Source: Bin52 sp965213935 (GTDB lineage: Bacteria; Pseudomonadota; Alphaproteobacteria; Thalassobaculales; Thalassobaculaceae). From it: a stretch of 64,000 bases of DNA. The stretch is from the NCBI GenBank assembly GCA_965213935.1, contig CBDCAO010000011.1:682001-746000 (forward strand), in the 5' to 3' direction. Positions 26,109 through 33,530 of this stretch are shown in pieces. Every line of letters begins with the position of its first letter. Within the stretch, counting starts at the first letter, position 1. The notes under the pieces were generated by a model that was given only the letters and a program-made list of their open reading frames with translations, was not told the DNA's origin and did not search any database. Made by a program: the position numbers and the translations under genes.

Positions 26109-26558
26109 TTGAAGTCCAATCTCCGTATTGTTCAGGAGCGCCTCCATGCCCGATCCCGTCACCTGCCGCCAGGTCACATACCGGCTTCTGCCACGCAAGA
26201 CGTCGGCATGGAGGATGTCGCGGTCGCGATCCAGTGCGGGACGCTGAGACGTCTCGACGATGCGATGCAGGATTTCTTCAGGCGCACGAAGGCGGGGCTC
26301 GGCGGTTTCCCCCGTTTCAAGGGGCGCCGGCACTGGAACAGCATTTCGATCATTTCCGGCGTCAGGATCCGGGGCAACGCCCTGCATGTCCCGCGCTACG
26401 GGCAGATGACGGTCCGCCGGCGCGGCGGGTCTCCCGACGGGGTGCCGAGATCGGCGACACTGAAGCGCGAAAGTGGAAAGTGGTACGCCGTGGTTGCGGT
26501 CGCGACCCCGGCGCCGGTGCATGACGACAAAGGCCACGTGACCGGCATCGACATGAAC
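26109..26558 (+). pseudogene. TnpB fragment (central part only)
   Basis: The frame shows the middle of a TnpB of the same subfamily as the element at 1.6 kb: TLRRLDDAMQDFFRRTKAG, GFPRFKGRRHWNSISIISG, VRIRGNALHVPRYGQMTVRR and SATLKRESGKWYAVV. It stops being TnpB-like at GIDMNA, which is the first RuvC aspartate. The N-terminus is scrambled and everything after GIDMNA is missing. It contains precisely the block absent from the first TnpB copy. Its 3' end is fused to the minus-strand PIN-like toxin gene near 26556. Confidence 0.65.
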
Positions 26559-26645
26559 GCCCGCGTCGCGAAGACGGGCCCACACGATGTGCTTCCCGAG
26601 GTTTCGATCGAGGAAGAGCGTCGGAAGCTCAGGCGGCAGCTTCAA
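26556..26645 (-). pseudogene. PIN-like toxin, N-terminal stub
   Basis: On the minus strand, just after and overlapping the antitoxin stop, a frame reads LPTLFLDRNLGKHIVWARLRDAGV. This is the opening of PIN-like (DUF5615/VapC45-type) nucleases that are partnered with DUF433 antitoxins. The likely start is TTG at 26645, overlapping the antitoxin end, as is common for such pairs. After about 30 codons the sequence becomes the reverse complement of the TnpB fragment, so the toxin is destroyed. The family call is from pattern memory and is moderate. Confidence 0.5.
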
Positions 26646-26927
26646 GCTCGCACCGGATAGCTTCCTCGATCTCTGTGCCCGGGCGTTCGTAGTCTTCGGC
26701 GAGCGCGCTGATCGACTCCCCGAGCTTGTAGCGCTCGGCGATGATCCGGGTAGCGAGCCCCGTACCCGCAATGACGGGGCGCCCACCTGCGAGCGCCGGA
26801 TCGATGAGCACCGTTGCCGGAGCATTCCGGATGAAATGCCGGGTGAAGGGATACAGCTTGATCGGGATCCCGCCCCGGTCGCGCTCGATTCGCTTCAAGG
26901 CGCCGGCGATCACTTCCCGGATAAGGA
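26629..26927 (-). pseudogene. DUF433 antitoxin-like protein, 3' part (split by ISAzo13 element)
   Basis: The frame carries the DUF433 signature ALAGGRPVIAGTGLATRIIAERYKLGESISALAEDY (spread over residues), followed by IEEAIRCEL and the stop at 26629. The first codons (REVIAGALKRIERDRGG, IPIKLYPFTR) belong to the middle of the family, so the 5' part is missing. That part lies at 30328-30460 on the far side of the insertion. DUF433 proteins neutralise PIN-like toxins in some type II systems. Removal of the insertion and one 3-bp duplication restores a single open frame. Confidence 0.75.
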
Positions 26928-26950
26928 CGCTCGCCAAAATAGATTGTCTA

Positions 26951-28174
26951 TTATTGCCGTGGGGTCAGGCTGTAGTTCCACTCGCCGTGGAAGGGGTCCC
27001 GGCGGATGGCGAGGCTCTCCATCTGATCGTCGGTGACCTTGACCCCGAGCGGATAGCTGTTGTCGTCGAGGTCTGAGCGTATGGTGAGGCCGGTTCCTGT
27101 GGTGGTGGCTGCGATCAGCTTGACGATCACCTGGTAGCTGACGAGAGGTCGCCCGCGCCAGTTCTGGGTGATGTGACAGAACATCCGGTGCTCGATCTTG
27201 TTCCACTTGCTGGTTCCGGGCGGGAAGTGGGCCACGGACACGGTCAAGGCGAGTTCATCGGCAAGCTTCTGGAGTTCGAGCTTCCACAGCCGGTTGCGGC
27301 TGCTGTTGGAGCCGCCGCCGTCGGCGGTGATCAGCAGGCGTCTGGCATCGGGGTAGAGCGGGCGTCCCATTTGCCGCCACCAGCGGCACAGGGTCTCGAC
27401 GGCGACGGTTGCCGTGTCGTGATCGATGCCGACGCTGACCCAGCCGGTGTTGGCGGTGAGGTCGTACACCCCGTAGGGGATGGCCTTGCCCGGGTCCGGA
27501 TCGGGGAAGTCATGCACATTGACGGCCTCGGGCTCGCCCCTGGGGCGCCATTCCCGACCGCCATTGCGGTACGGACCAACGAGTTCCTTCTTCTTCGTGT
27601 CGACCGACACCACGGGCTGGCCCAGCCTCTGGAAGGCGCGCACCCGGCGGTCGATGCGGCGGAACTGCGCGTCCCGGTCCGGGTGCTGGCGGCCTTCCAG
27701 CGTCTTGCGGTTGGCCTGAAGGCTGTATCCCAGATCATGCAGCAGCCGGTTCACCGTGCGCTCGCTGACCGGGTGGCCCTCACCCGTGAGCCGGTCGGCC
27801 AGCCGTGCGGCGCTGTTGCACGTCCAGCGCAGCGGGCTCTCCGGATCACCGCGCGTCACCGGCTCAAGCTGGCGCTCCAGCGCCGCCACAAGCTCCGGGT
27901 CCAGGTCCGTCACCCGCTTGCGCCCGCCACCCGCTCGACGCAAACGCCCCGAGGGCGCCTCGCCCGGGGCTTCGGTGACCACGCCCGACGAGAGTTCCTT
28001 CAGCCCGGCACGAACGGTGCCGCGCGACATCCCTGTCGCCTCGGCCACCCGGGCGATGCCCCCGCGCCCGATGGCACGGGCTTCCGTGGCCGCCCACAGG
28101 CGCCGGGCCCGTTCATCCAGAACCGGGCGCAGCACCACAAATTTGGAGTGCAGCATGTCAACCATACCATCCAT
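26951..28174 (-). CDS. ISAzo13-family transposase (407 aa)
   Basis: DDE-type transposase with an N-terminal helix-turn-helix (GGIARVAEATGMSRGTVRAG) and a catalytic core. GQPVVSVDTKKKE carries the first Asp, LLITADGGGSNSSRNRLWK the second, and PGTSKWNKIEHRMF the Glu region. Those blocks are characteristic of ISAzo13 (Rhodopirellula-type) transposases. The frame is open end to end and the stop lies 26 bp from the element end. However, the IS1634 insertion lies 16 bp upstream of the start codon and separates the gene from its own left promoter region. Confidence 0.92.
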   Translation of the reverse strand: MDGMVDMLHSKFVVLRPVLDERARRLWAATEARAIGRGGIARVAEATGMSRGTVRAGLKELSSGVVTEAPGEAPSGRLRRAGGGRKRVTDLDPELVAALERQLEPVTRGDPESPLRWTCNSAARLADRLTGEGHPVSERTVNRLLHDLGYSLQANRKTLEGRQHPDRDAQFRRIDRRVRAFQRLGQPVVSVDTKKKELVGPYRNGGREWRPRGEPEAVNVHDFPDPDPGKAIPYGVYDLTANTGWVSVGIDHDTATVAVETLCRWWRQMGRPLYPDARRLLITADGGGSNSSRNRLWKLELQKLADELALTVSVAHFPPGTSKWNKIEHRMFCHITQNWRGRPLVSYQVIVKLIAATTTGTGLTIRSDLDDNSYPLGVKVTDDQMESLAIRRDPFHGEWNYSLTPRQ

Positions 28175-28183
28175 GGTTGCATG

Positions 28184-28189
28184 ACTAGC
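28184..28189. repeat. Target-site duplication ACTAGC, left copy
   Basis: ACTAGC directly precedes the left inverted repeat of the IS1634-family element and is repeated at 30282-30287. Confidence 0.8.
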
Positions 28190-30281
28190 CGGAACTTCAG
28201 GGGAATCTGAAGAAGGGATCCATGACCCACCACCGGTTTTTCATGGATTTTCCGGCCCTGCGGCCGCTGGTCACCCTGTCAATCTCATGGGAACGTTGTG
28301 GTCAGGGTTCACTCCGAGAAGCTGGAACGCCCGTTTCTGGACCGGGGTGGGCCTGGTGACGACGGACAGCAGGCTTTCGCCATGGCCCGGCAGGCGCAGC
28401 TGGTTCAGCGCCATCCCCGAGAGATCGTCGAGCAGGGTCCGGAAGCTGTGGGCGGGCAGGTCGTCTGCGGTGCGTTTTATGGCGGCCTTCCGCCGGGCGG
28501 ATTCCGACGGCCGGGCCTTCTCCACCGGCGAGTTCCGCTGCGCGCGGGCGCCCGCGCGGTCGTCGTCCTCGAACAGGAGCGGCGCGAGGCGCCGGCGCAT
28601 GTGCCATTCGACATGCAGGGCCAGCATGCACAGGAACACGTGCGCGCGGACATGGTCGGGGGAGTAGACGGAGACCGGACGGATCCGCAGGTCGCTCCTG
28701 GCGTTGCGGAACGCACGTTCCACGCCGGCGAGGCTCTTGTACGCCTCCACGGCTTCGGCCGCGCCCATGGAGGCGGAATCCAGGCTGGTGCGGATGACGT
28801 AGACGCCGTCGAGCCGCGCCTCGGCAGCGATCCGCTCCGACCGCCGGCGCCACGAGATGGCGTTGTCGGTCACGTCGACCTCGATGTGCTTGCCGACCTT
28901 GCGACGGTTGATGTCCCTGCCCACCCGGCGCTCGATGCTCTCCCGGCCCTTCAGCCGGCCCGAGCGTACCGACCTCGCGATCCTCGCCAGCGCCTCCTCG
29001 GTGGCCTGAAGCAGGTCCGCGCGCTTGCGCGCCCGTTCCTGTCGCAGCCGGGGGTTCATGCAGACCATCAGCCGCTCGCCGGGGAAGTCCGGGCCCGTGA
29101 CATCGGCCACCGCGTCGGGAACCAGCGCCTCGGGCACAAGCGGCGCCGGGGCGCCGTCCGCACCCTCCTTCAGGAGTGTGCGGATGTCCTGCGTCTTCAG
29201 CGCCGAGACCCAGTCGAGCCCCGCCGGCTCGATGTCCTCGCGGATCCGCGCCGTGGTGAGCATCCCACGGTCGCCCACGAGCGCCACGCGCTCGATGCCG
29301 AAGCGCGTGCGGATCCTGTTCACCTGCGACGCCACCGTCGACGGGTCCGCGGTGTTTCCGCAGAACACCTCCACCGCGACCGGGCAGCCGTCGCAGGCGC
29401 AGAGCATCCCGAACACGATCTGCTTCTTGCCCCTCTTCGCGTCACGGTTGTGGCCGAAGGCCGCGAGCGGGCAGCAGGTTCCCTCCAGGGAGCTCGAGGA
29501 GACGTCATACAGGATGAGCGTTCCGTCCTTCAGGTGCCGGTTGGCCAGGCTCCTCTCGATCCAGACCTGGCGCTTCAGCAGCCAGTCGAGCATGGCGAGC
29601 ACCTCGTTCCCGGCGACGGGACCGAGCCCGAGCAGGGCGCCAAGGCTGCTCGTCGCGGTCTCGGGCGACAGCCGCCGGGCGGTGGCGAGCTTGGAATCGG
29701 GCGACAGCACCCGCGAGACGACGGCGGCCAGCGCCAGCTGGCGCTCGCGGCTGCGGGTCCGGTGAAGCATGCGCTCCAGGCCGAGATTGCGCGCGGTGCC
29801 CAGGACGGCGGCGACATGTCCATGCAGGAGGGAGCGCTCCACCTGCATGAGGTCGCCGACGTCGCTGACGGTGACGGCGCCCTTGAGCACGGCCCGGAAA
29901 CCCTCGACGATCTCCGGCGGCAACTTCGAGAGGTTGGCGATGGTCTTCTTGCGGATCCGCTTTCCCTCCCGCCATGCCTGGCGCAGCAGGATTGCGGGCT
30001 TTCCGGCCTGGTTGGGGACGGATTCGATGTTGAAGGCCATGGCGGGCATCCGTTATGGGAACTGTCCGGAGGACATCCTCCCGACCCGCTCTATGATGTC
30101 AAGCCGAAAATCGAAAAAAATATTGCGCCCTCGTTCAACCCCCGTGGGACCGCTCGCCGGATGCGCCGGACTCCACCTCTGCGCACGTTATGGCAACAAA
30201 AATCCATCTACAGGGCCTCTGGGTCGCAAATTCCCTTTGCTTTTCAGAGGGTTGTGCCCAAAATTCCCGTGTGAAGTTCCG
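28190..30281 (-). mobile_element. IS1634-family insertion sequence, intact
   Basis: The termini are inverted repeats beginning CGGAACTTCA and continuing with a similar GGGAAT block after a small gap. ACTAGC flanks both sides, a 6-bp target duplication. The 2,092-bp element encodes one full transposase. It lies within the ISAzo13 element, just upstream of that transposase gene, so it is the younger insertion. Confidence 0.85.
28271..30049 (-). CDS. IS1634-family transposase (592 aa)
   Basis: IS4-superfamily DDE transposase of the long IS1634 branch. Recognisable blocks are the opening GKPAILLRQAWREGKRIRKK with TIANLSKLPPE, the catalytic LVGDRGMLTTARI, and the YREK-like region YKSLAGVERAFRNARSDLRIRP, in which the E is kept and the final K appears as R. 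The frame is intact and of normal length. Coding density and flanking repeats suggest a recently active copy. Confidence 0.93.
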   Translation of the reverse strand: MPAMAFNIESVPNQAGKPAILLRQAWREGKRIRKKTIANLSKLPPEIVEGFRAVLKGAVTVSDVGDLMQVERSLLHGHVAAVLGTARNLGLERMLHRTRSRERQLALAAVVSRVLSPDSKLATARRLSPETATSSLGALLGLGPVAGNEVLAMLDWLLKRQVWIERSLANRHLKDGTLILYDVSSSSLEGTCCPLAAFGHNRDAKRGKKQIVFGMLCACDGCPVAVEVFCGNTADPSTVASQVNRIRTRFGIERVALVGDRGMLTTARIREDIEPAGLDWVSALKTQDIRTLLKEGADGAPAPLVPEALVPDAVADVTGPDFPGERLMVCMNPRLRQERARKRADLLQATEEALARIARSVRSGRLKGRESIERRVGRDINRRKVGKHIEVDVTDNAISWRRRSERIAAEARLDGVYVIRTSLDSASMGAAEAVEAYKSLAGVERAFRNARSDLRIRPVSVYSPDHVRAHVFLCMLALHVEWHMRRRLAPLLFEDDDRAGARAQRNSPVEKARPSESARRKAAIKRTADDLPAHSFRTLLDDLSGMALNQLRLPGHGESLLSVVTRPTPVQKRAFQLLGVNPDHNVPMRLTG

Positions 30282-30287
30282 ACTAGC
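30282..30287. repeat. Target-site duplication ACTAGC, right copy
   Basis: ACTAGC directly follows the right inverted repeat of the IS1634-family element. Confidence 0.8.
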
Positions 30288-30327
30288 AAATCCAATCTAA
30301 ATGAACAAGTTATTCGGGCGAGCGTCC

Positions 30328-30460
30328 TAAGGGCCTGACCCGAGCGGCTGAGGTTGATGAGCTGTCCGTAGTATTCGGTGAAGACGTGCAGCCCGTCGGT
30401 CTCGAGCACGCGTGTCACAAGCGGATGTCGACGATCGAGCGGTGTCGTCGCGAGCTTGGA
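30328..30460 (-). pseudogene. DUF433 antitoxin-like protein, 5' part
   Basis: The minus strand reads LDRRHPLVTRVLETDGLHVF, then TEYYGQLINLSRSGQAL up to the ISAzo13 end. The (R)LINLSRSGQ block is typical of the middle of DUF433 proteins that have an N-terminal HTH region. The next codons of the joined gene (IREVIAGALKRIERD) continue in frame at 26927. The true N-terminus is gone: upstream of about 30460 the sequence belongs to a primase-helicase gene, so a deletion has also removed the start. Confidence 0.65.
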
Positions 30461-31135
30461 CAGATGCCCGTAATCGGCAACGATGTCGTCGACCTCGCCC
30501 CTGCGCGCCAGGCTCTGGATGACCCCGACATCGACGATGCCGCCGGACTTGCGTTGCCCGCCACCGATCCGCCCGACCGCCGATACGGGAAGACCGAGAA
30601 ATGTTCCGAGCCGCGCGATCCACTGCCCGAACGCGACCGTTCCAGCGCTGCCGGTACTTCCTTCGATCGGCAGGCTTCAAGAAAGGCGCTCGCGTCCCGC
30701 CGCTAGCTTGTCTTGTCGAAATCGGCGGCGAGAAACCGGCAGCTGTCGTCTGGCACCCACGCAGATGCCCGTCGATCGCTTCGTCCGTCACCTCTCGGAA
30801 GGCCTGGTTGGGACAGGCGCCGCACTTGACCCGCGGCTTGCCGCAGAGGCGCGGCACCCACTCGTTGGCGCAGACCCGCGCATAGCCCATCTTACCCGTC
30901 TTGGCGTTTTCCCAGCGCTTCGGATGGACATCCTCGCGGCCGCCAAACAGGAACCTGAACAGCGCAATCTTCTCGCGGGCCGGCGACAGGCCGGTGACCG
31001 GCGCGGCAGGCGGCGACCCATGCTCCGAGCCGGTACGGTGGCTCGCGATTTCGGCGAGACGGGCCTCCAAGGCCGCCTGTTCGGCCCCGAGCTGCGCAAG
31101 CCGTTCGCGGATGAGGGCCGCTTCCCCGCGATCGG
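30461..31135 (-). pseudogene. TOTE-type archaeo-eukaryotic primase/helicase, decayed
   Basis: The minus strand contains the N-terminal coiled coil (LIRERLAQLGAEQAALEARL) and then a highly conserved stretch IALFRFLFGGREDVHPKRWE, NAKTGKMGYARVCANEWVP and KPRVKCGACPNQAF, typical of the primase-helicase of TOTE conflict systems. After HLRG the frame shifts to CRFLAADFDKTS, followed by an in-frame stop and then EVPAALERSRSG. A large deletion then joins it to helicase sequence (FLGLPVSAVGRIGGGQRKSG, VDVGVIQSLARRGEVDDIV, ADYGHL). At least two frameshifts, one stop and one deletion of several hundred residues are therefore visible. It is surely nonfunctional. TOTE systems are predicted mobile conflict systems against invaders. 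Confidence 0.65.
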
Positions 31136-31240
31136 ATGCTGTATTACTTCAAAGCGCTCGATGTCGCCGCAGCGGGTTCCCGCTGCCTCCCCCTTCGGGC
31201 GTTTGCCAGCATGGGTTGCGCGGCACGGAACCCGTCGTGG

Positions 31241-31804
31241 CTATTCCTCACTGAACATGGCCCGAATCGTGCCCATGGTGATGAACATGCGTTCCGGACG
31301 GTCCTGAAAGCTCCTGAAGCCGAGGCGCCGGTAGAAAGCTATGCGGCGCGCGAAGACCTCGTCTCCGCCATCGTCGATCACGTCCAGCATGACCAGCTTG
31401 AGGCCGATATCACCGGCCACACTCAGGGCGCGGCCGAGCGCGTCGATGGCGAGGTCCGATCCGAGCCCCCGGCCTTGCCAGCTTCTCTCCACGGCGATCA
31501 TGGAGAGATACAGCGCCGGAATGCTGCCGGTATTGGGCGCCCGCCGGGGCCGGTCCGGTCCGAGGTCGTCTGCCGCGACCGCATGCGCATTCAGTGCGTA
31601 GTAGCCGAGCACCCTGGGCGATCCTTCTGCGACCGCACCGAATATCCTCGTAAAGTCGTCCTTCTGTCGCTTTCTGGCGCTGAACTGCAGAAAGTTGTCG
31701 AGACGATCCGTTCCGCAGGCAAAGCCCGACCGGTCATGCCGGCCGGGATCGAATGGTTCGATGGCGATTCCGGGATTGGCAGGACGGTCGCGATCACCCT
31801 GCAT
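31241..31804 (-). CDS. GNAT-family toxin, TacT-like (187 aa)
   Basis: Acetyltransferase whose relatives (TacT, AtaT, ItaT) block translation by acetylating charged tRNAs. The acetyl-CoA loop is Q110-G-R-G-L-G115 (SWQGRGLGSDLAIDAL), and the C-terminal FYRRLGFRSF supplies the usual catalytic Tyr region. GTDRLDNFLQFSARKRQKDD near residues 31-50 is characteristic of the TacT group. The ATG at 31804 overlaps the antitoxin stop by 11 bp, as expected for a coupled toxin-antitoxin pair. Full length, apparently intact. Confidence 0.88.
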   Translation of the reverse strand: MQGDRDRPANPGIAIEPFDPGRHDRSGFACGTDRLDNFLQFSARKRQKDDFTRIFGAVAEGSPRVLGYYALNAHAVAADDLGPDRPRRAPNTGSIPALYLSMIAVERSWQGRGLGSDLAIDALGRALSVAGDIGLKLVMLDVIDDGGDEVFARRIAFYRRLGFRSFQDRPERMFITMGTIRAMFSEE

Positions 31805-32105
31805 TGACGATCCGGGAGCGGTAGCTGCGCACCGCGTCCCGGGCTGCCGGTGTCGTCGTCGGCGGATTGTCGAGCGCCTCCAGCAGCATCCGCCTGTCGC
31901 GCTCCGAAAGCACCGTGGTCTGATGCTCGCGCAACACACGCTCGGCTTCCCGTGCAGCCGATGCCCTGACGAACGTCGCGAGCTTGACGCCTGACAGCTC
32001 GGCGGCCCGTGAAATCCGTTCCTTGTCGCTCGGCTTTACGCGCATCTCGATATGGTCCGTCGCCTTCTCGCGCGAAGGCGCTTCGACATCGCCGAAATTC
32101 AACAC
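31794..32105 (-). CDS. DUF1778/TacA-type ribbon-helix-helix antitoxin (103 aa)
   Basis: The N-terminal half is a ribbon-helix-helix DNA-binding domain (DHIEMRVKPSDKERISRAAE, LSGVKLATFVRASA). The C-terminal half would wrap and inhibit the GNAT toxin. In TacA/TacT pairs the complex represses its own promoter. The gene is first in the two-gene operon. Intact. Confidence 0.88.
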   Translation of the reverse strand: MLNFGDVEAPSREKATDHIEMRVKPSDKERISRAAELSGVKLATFVRASAAREAERVLREHQTTVLSERDRRMLLEALDNPPTTTPAARDAVRSYRSRIVNAG

Positions 32106-32183
32106 TGTGACATCCTTCCTTCTTGTCCCGACAATGTAGGGTCTATCGCAGAAAACGTCAAACGGGCTGCCTGTGGATTCGAT

Positions 32184-32585
32184 GTAAGCGATTAAAGGAC
32201 GACGGTGTGTATTGTCGTTGATCGGCTTGGGTTCCGCGCGGGAGAATCCTCTGGTTCAATTCTGACGATCGGAGGTGTTTCCATGAGGGATGATCTATCG
32301 GCCGCGCCGGGTGCAGTTCCAGCGCGGATGTATCGGGGCGAAGCGGAGTGGCGTGGTCTGATGACAGATTTCGAGGGCTGGGTCGGCACCCAGTCCAGCT
32401 TCTGCGAGGCACGCGGCGTGTCGTTGAAGACGTTCCAGAACTGGCGCCGGCGTTTGGGTCTGGTGACGCGGAACGGGGGAGCCGGGCGCGGTGGCTTTGT
32501 CGAACTCGCGGTCTCGTCCGCTCCGGGCTGGGATGTCGAGCTTTCGCTCGGCGATGGTGTGGTGCTTCGGGTGCGGCGAACCTGA
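32184..32585 (+). mobile_element. IS66-family element A, left end
   Basis: TGTAAGCG at 32183-32190 matches the usual IS66 terminal sequence (GTAAGCG...). It lies about 100 bp before tnpA, as in complete elements. The opposite end cannot be placed because the element is broken after tnpB. I see no 8-bp target duplication partner. Confidence 0.5.
32283..32585 (+). CDS. tnpA: IS66 accessory protein TnpA (100 aa), element A
   Basis: Small protein with WRGLMTDFEGWVGTQSSFCE and ARGVSLKTFQNWRRRLGL, the helix-turn-helix pattern of the IS66 first ORF. ATG at 32283 has GGAGG eight bases upstream. Its stop overlaps the next ATG (TGATG), the common coupling in IS66 operons. Confidence 0.75.
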   Translation: MRDDLSAAPGAVPARMYRGEAEWRGLMTDFEGWVGTQSSFCEARGVSLKTFQNWRRRLGLVTRNGGAGRGGFVELAVSSAPGWDVELSLGDGVVLRVRRT

Positions 32586-32932
32586 TGCTGGGGGGCTGGC
32601 CGTCAGGCGGCATCTGGCTGTCGACGGCGCCGACGGACATGCGCTGCAGCTTCGACGGTCTGCGCGCGCTGGTCTCGAGCCATCTCGGTGAGAACCCGAC
32701 ACGTGGTCGCTGGTATGTGTTCGTGAACCGGCGGCGCACGATGGTGAAGGTTCTCGGGTTCGAGTACGGCGGGTTCTTCATCTGGTCCAAGCGCCTGGAG
32801 CAGGGCCTGTTCGCCTCGCCGCGGGTTCCGGTTCCCGGGCAGGTATCGGTGTCACTGTCGCGGACCGAGCTTTCGGCGCTTCTGGAAGGGATTGACGTGA
32901 CGATCCTGCGCCATCGCAAGCGTTACGACGGT
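32585..32932 (+). CDS. tnpB: IS66 accessory protein TnpB (IS66 Orf2), element A
   Basis: Recognisable as IS66 Orf2 by IWLSTAPTDMRCSFDGLRAL, WYVFVNRRRTMVKVLGFEYG and GFFIWSKRLEQGLF. About 115 residues are family-like, which is the usual length. The frame then runs on without a stop into DNA that is antisense to a transposase fragment. The true end has been lost at a junction near 32930. This protein is unrelated to the IS605 TnpB despite the shared name. Confidence 0.75.
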
Positions 32933-33530
32933 CCGGTGCTGGCGGCCTGCAGACGCACCGCGGATGTGATATCGGACGTCATCGGATCATCAGCGAACAG
33001 TGTCTTCCACAGCCGCGGTGTCAGGTCCTCGACCCGGTCGGCCGGGTGGGTGTCGATGCGCAGCAGGACGTCGGTCAGCCAGATGCGGGGGTCGACGCCC
33101 TGCATCTCGCAGGTGGCAAGCAGGCCGTTGATGATCCCCAGGTTTTCGGCTCCGACCTCGGTCCAGGCAAAAAGCCAGTTGCGCTGGCCGAGTTTGGGCG
33201 CTCTGATCCTGTTCTCGATCCGGTTGGTATCGAGCGGGATGTCCGGGTTGTCGAGAAACAGCTCCAGCGCGGTCTTGCGCTCGGTGGCGTATTGGATTGC
33301 GGTGCGGATCGGGTGCTTCGGTGTCAGCGCCGGATCCTTCAGCGTCCGGTCGCACCAGGCCCAGACCCTGTCGAGCACCGCGCGCGAGAGCGTCTGACGC
33401 GCCTCCAGTCGCCCGGATGCCGGGTGCGAGCGGATCTCCTCCTCGATCGTGTAGAGTTCGCCGATCATCTCGAGCATCGCGCCGGCCATGTCCGGGTGGG
33501 CGTCCTTCTGCTCCCAGAAGTTTTCTGCAA
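32923..33530 (-). pseudogene. IS66-family transposase TnpC, C-terminal fragment (inverted)
   Basis: The minus strand shows HPIRTAIQYATERKTALELF, LDNPDIPLDTNRIENRIRAP, KLGQRNWLFAWTEVGAENLG and WLTDVLLRIDTHPADRVEDL, the conserved end of IS66 TnpC with the Glu-containing N-R-I-E-N motif. The N-terminal two thirds are missing. It faces the tnpA/tnpB pair of element A, opposite to the normal tnpA-tnpB-tnpC order, so an inversion or a separate element is implied. Confidence 0.7.

Larger units (their letters stand above)
26925..30327 (-). mobile_element. ISAzo13-family insertion sequence, interrupted by an IS1634-family element
   Basis: The ends match as inverted repeats: GGACGCTCGCC at 26925-26935 and its complement at 30317-30327, with further scattered identity inward (AATA, TTG). 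Both ends start GG, as usual for this family. The flanks are the 3-bp repeat TAA (26922-26924 and 30328-30330). Inside lies a second element (28190-30281 plus its 6-bp duplication). Without it the ISAzo13 copy is about 1.3 kb, normal for the family. The target was the DUF433 antitoxin gene. Confidence 0.78.

Noticed and set aside
28298..30274. Long plus-strand frame opposite the IS1634 transposase
   Set aside because: It is the antisense shadow of an intact transposase with recognisable motifs.
32205..32282. Longer start for IS66 tnpA (element A)
   Set aside because: An upstream ATG at 32205 would add residues without family similarity, while ATG 32283 has GGAGG at the right distance.
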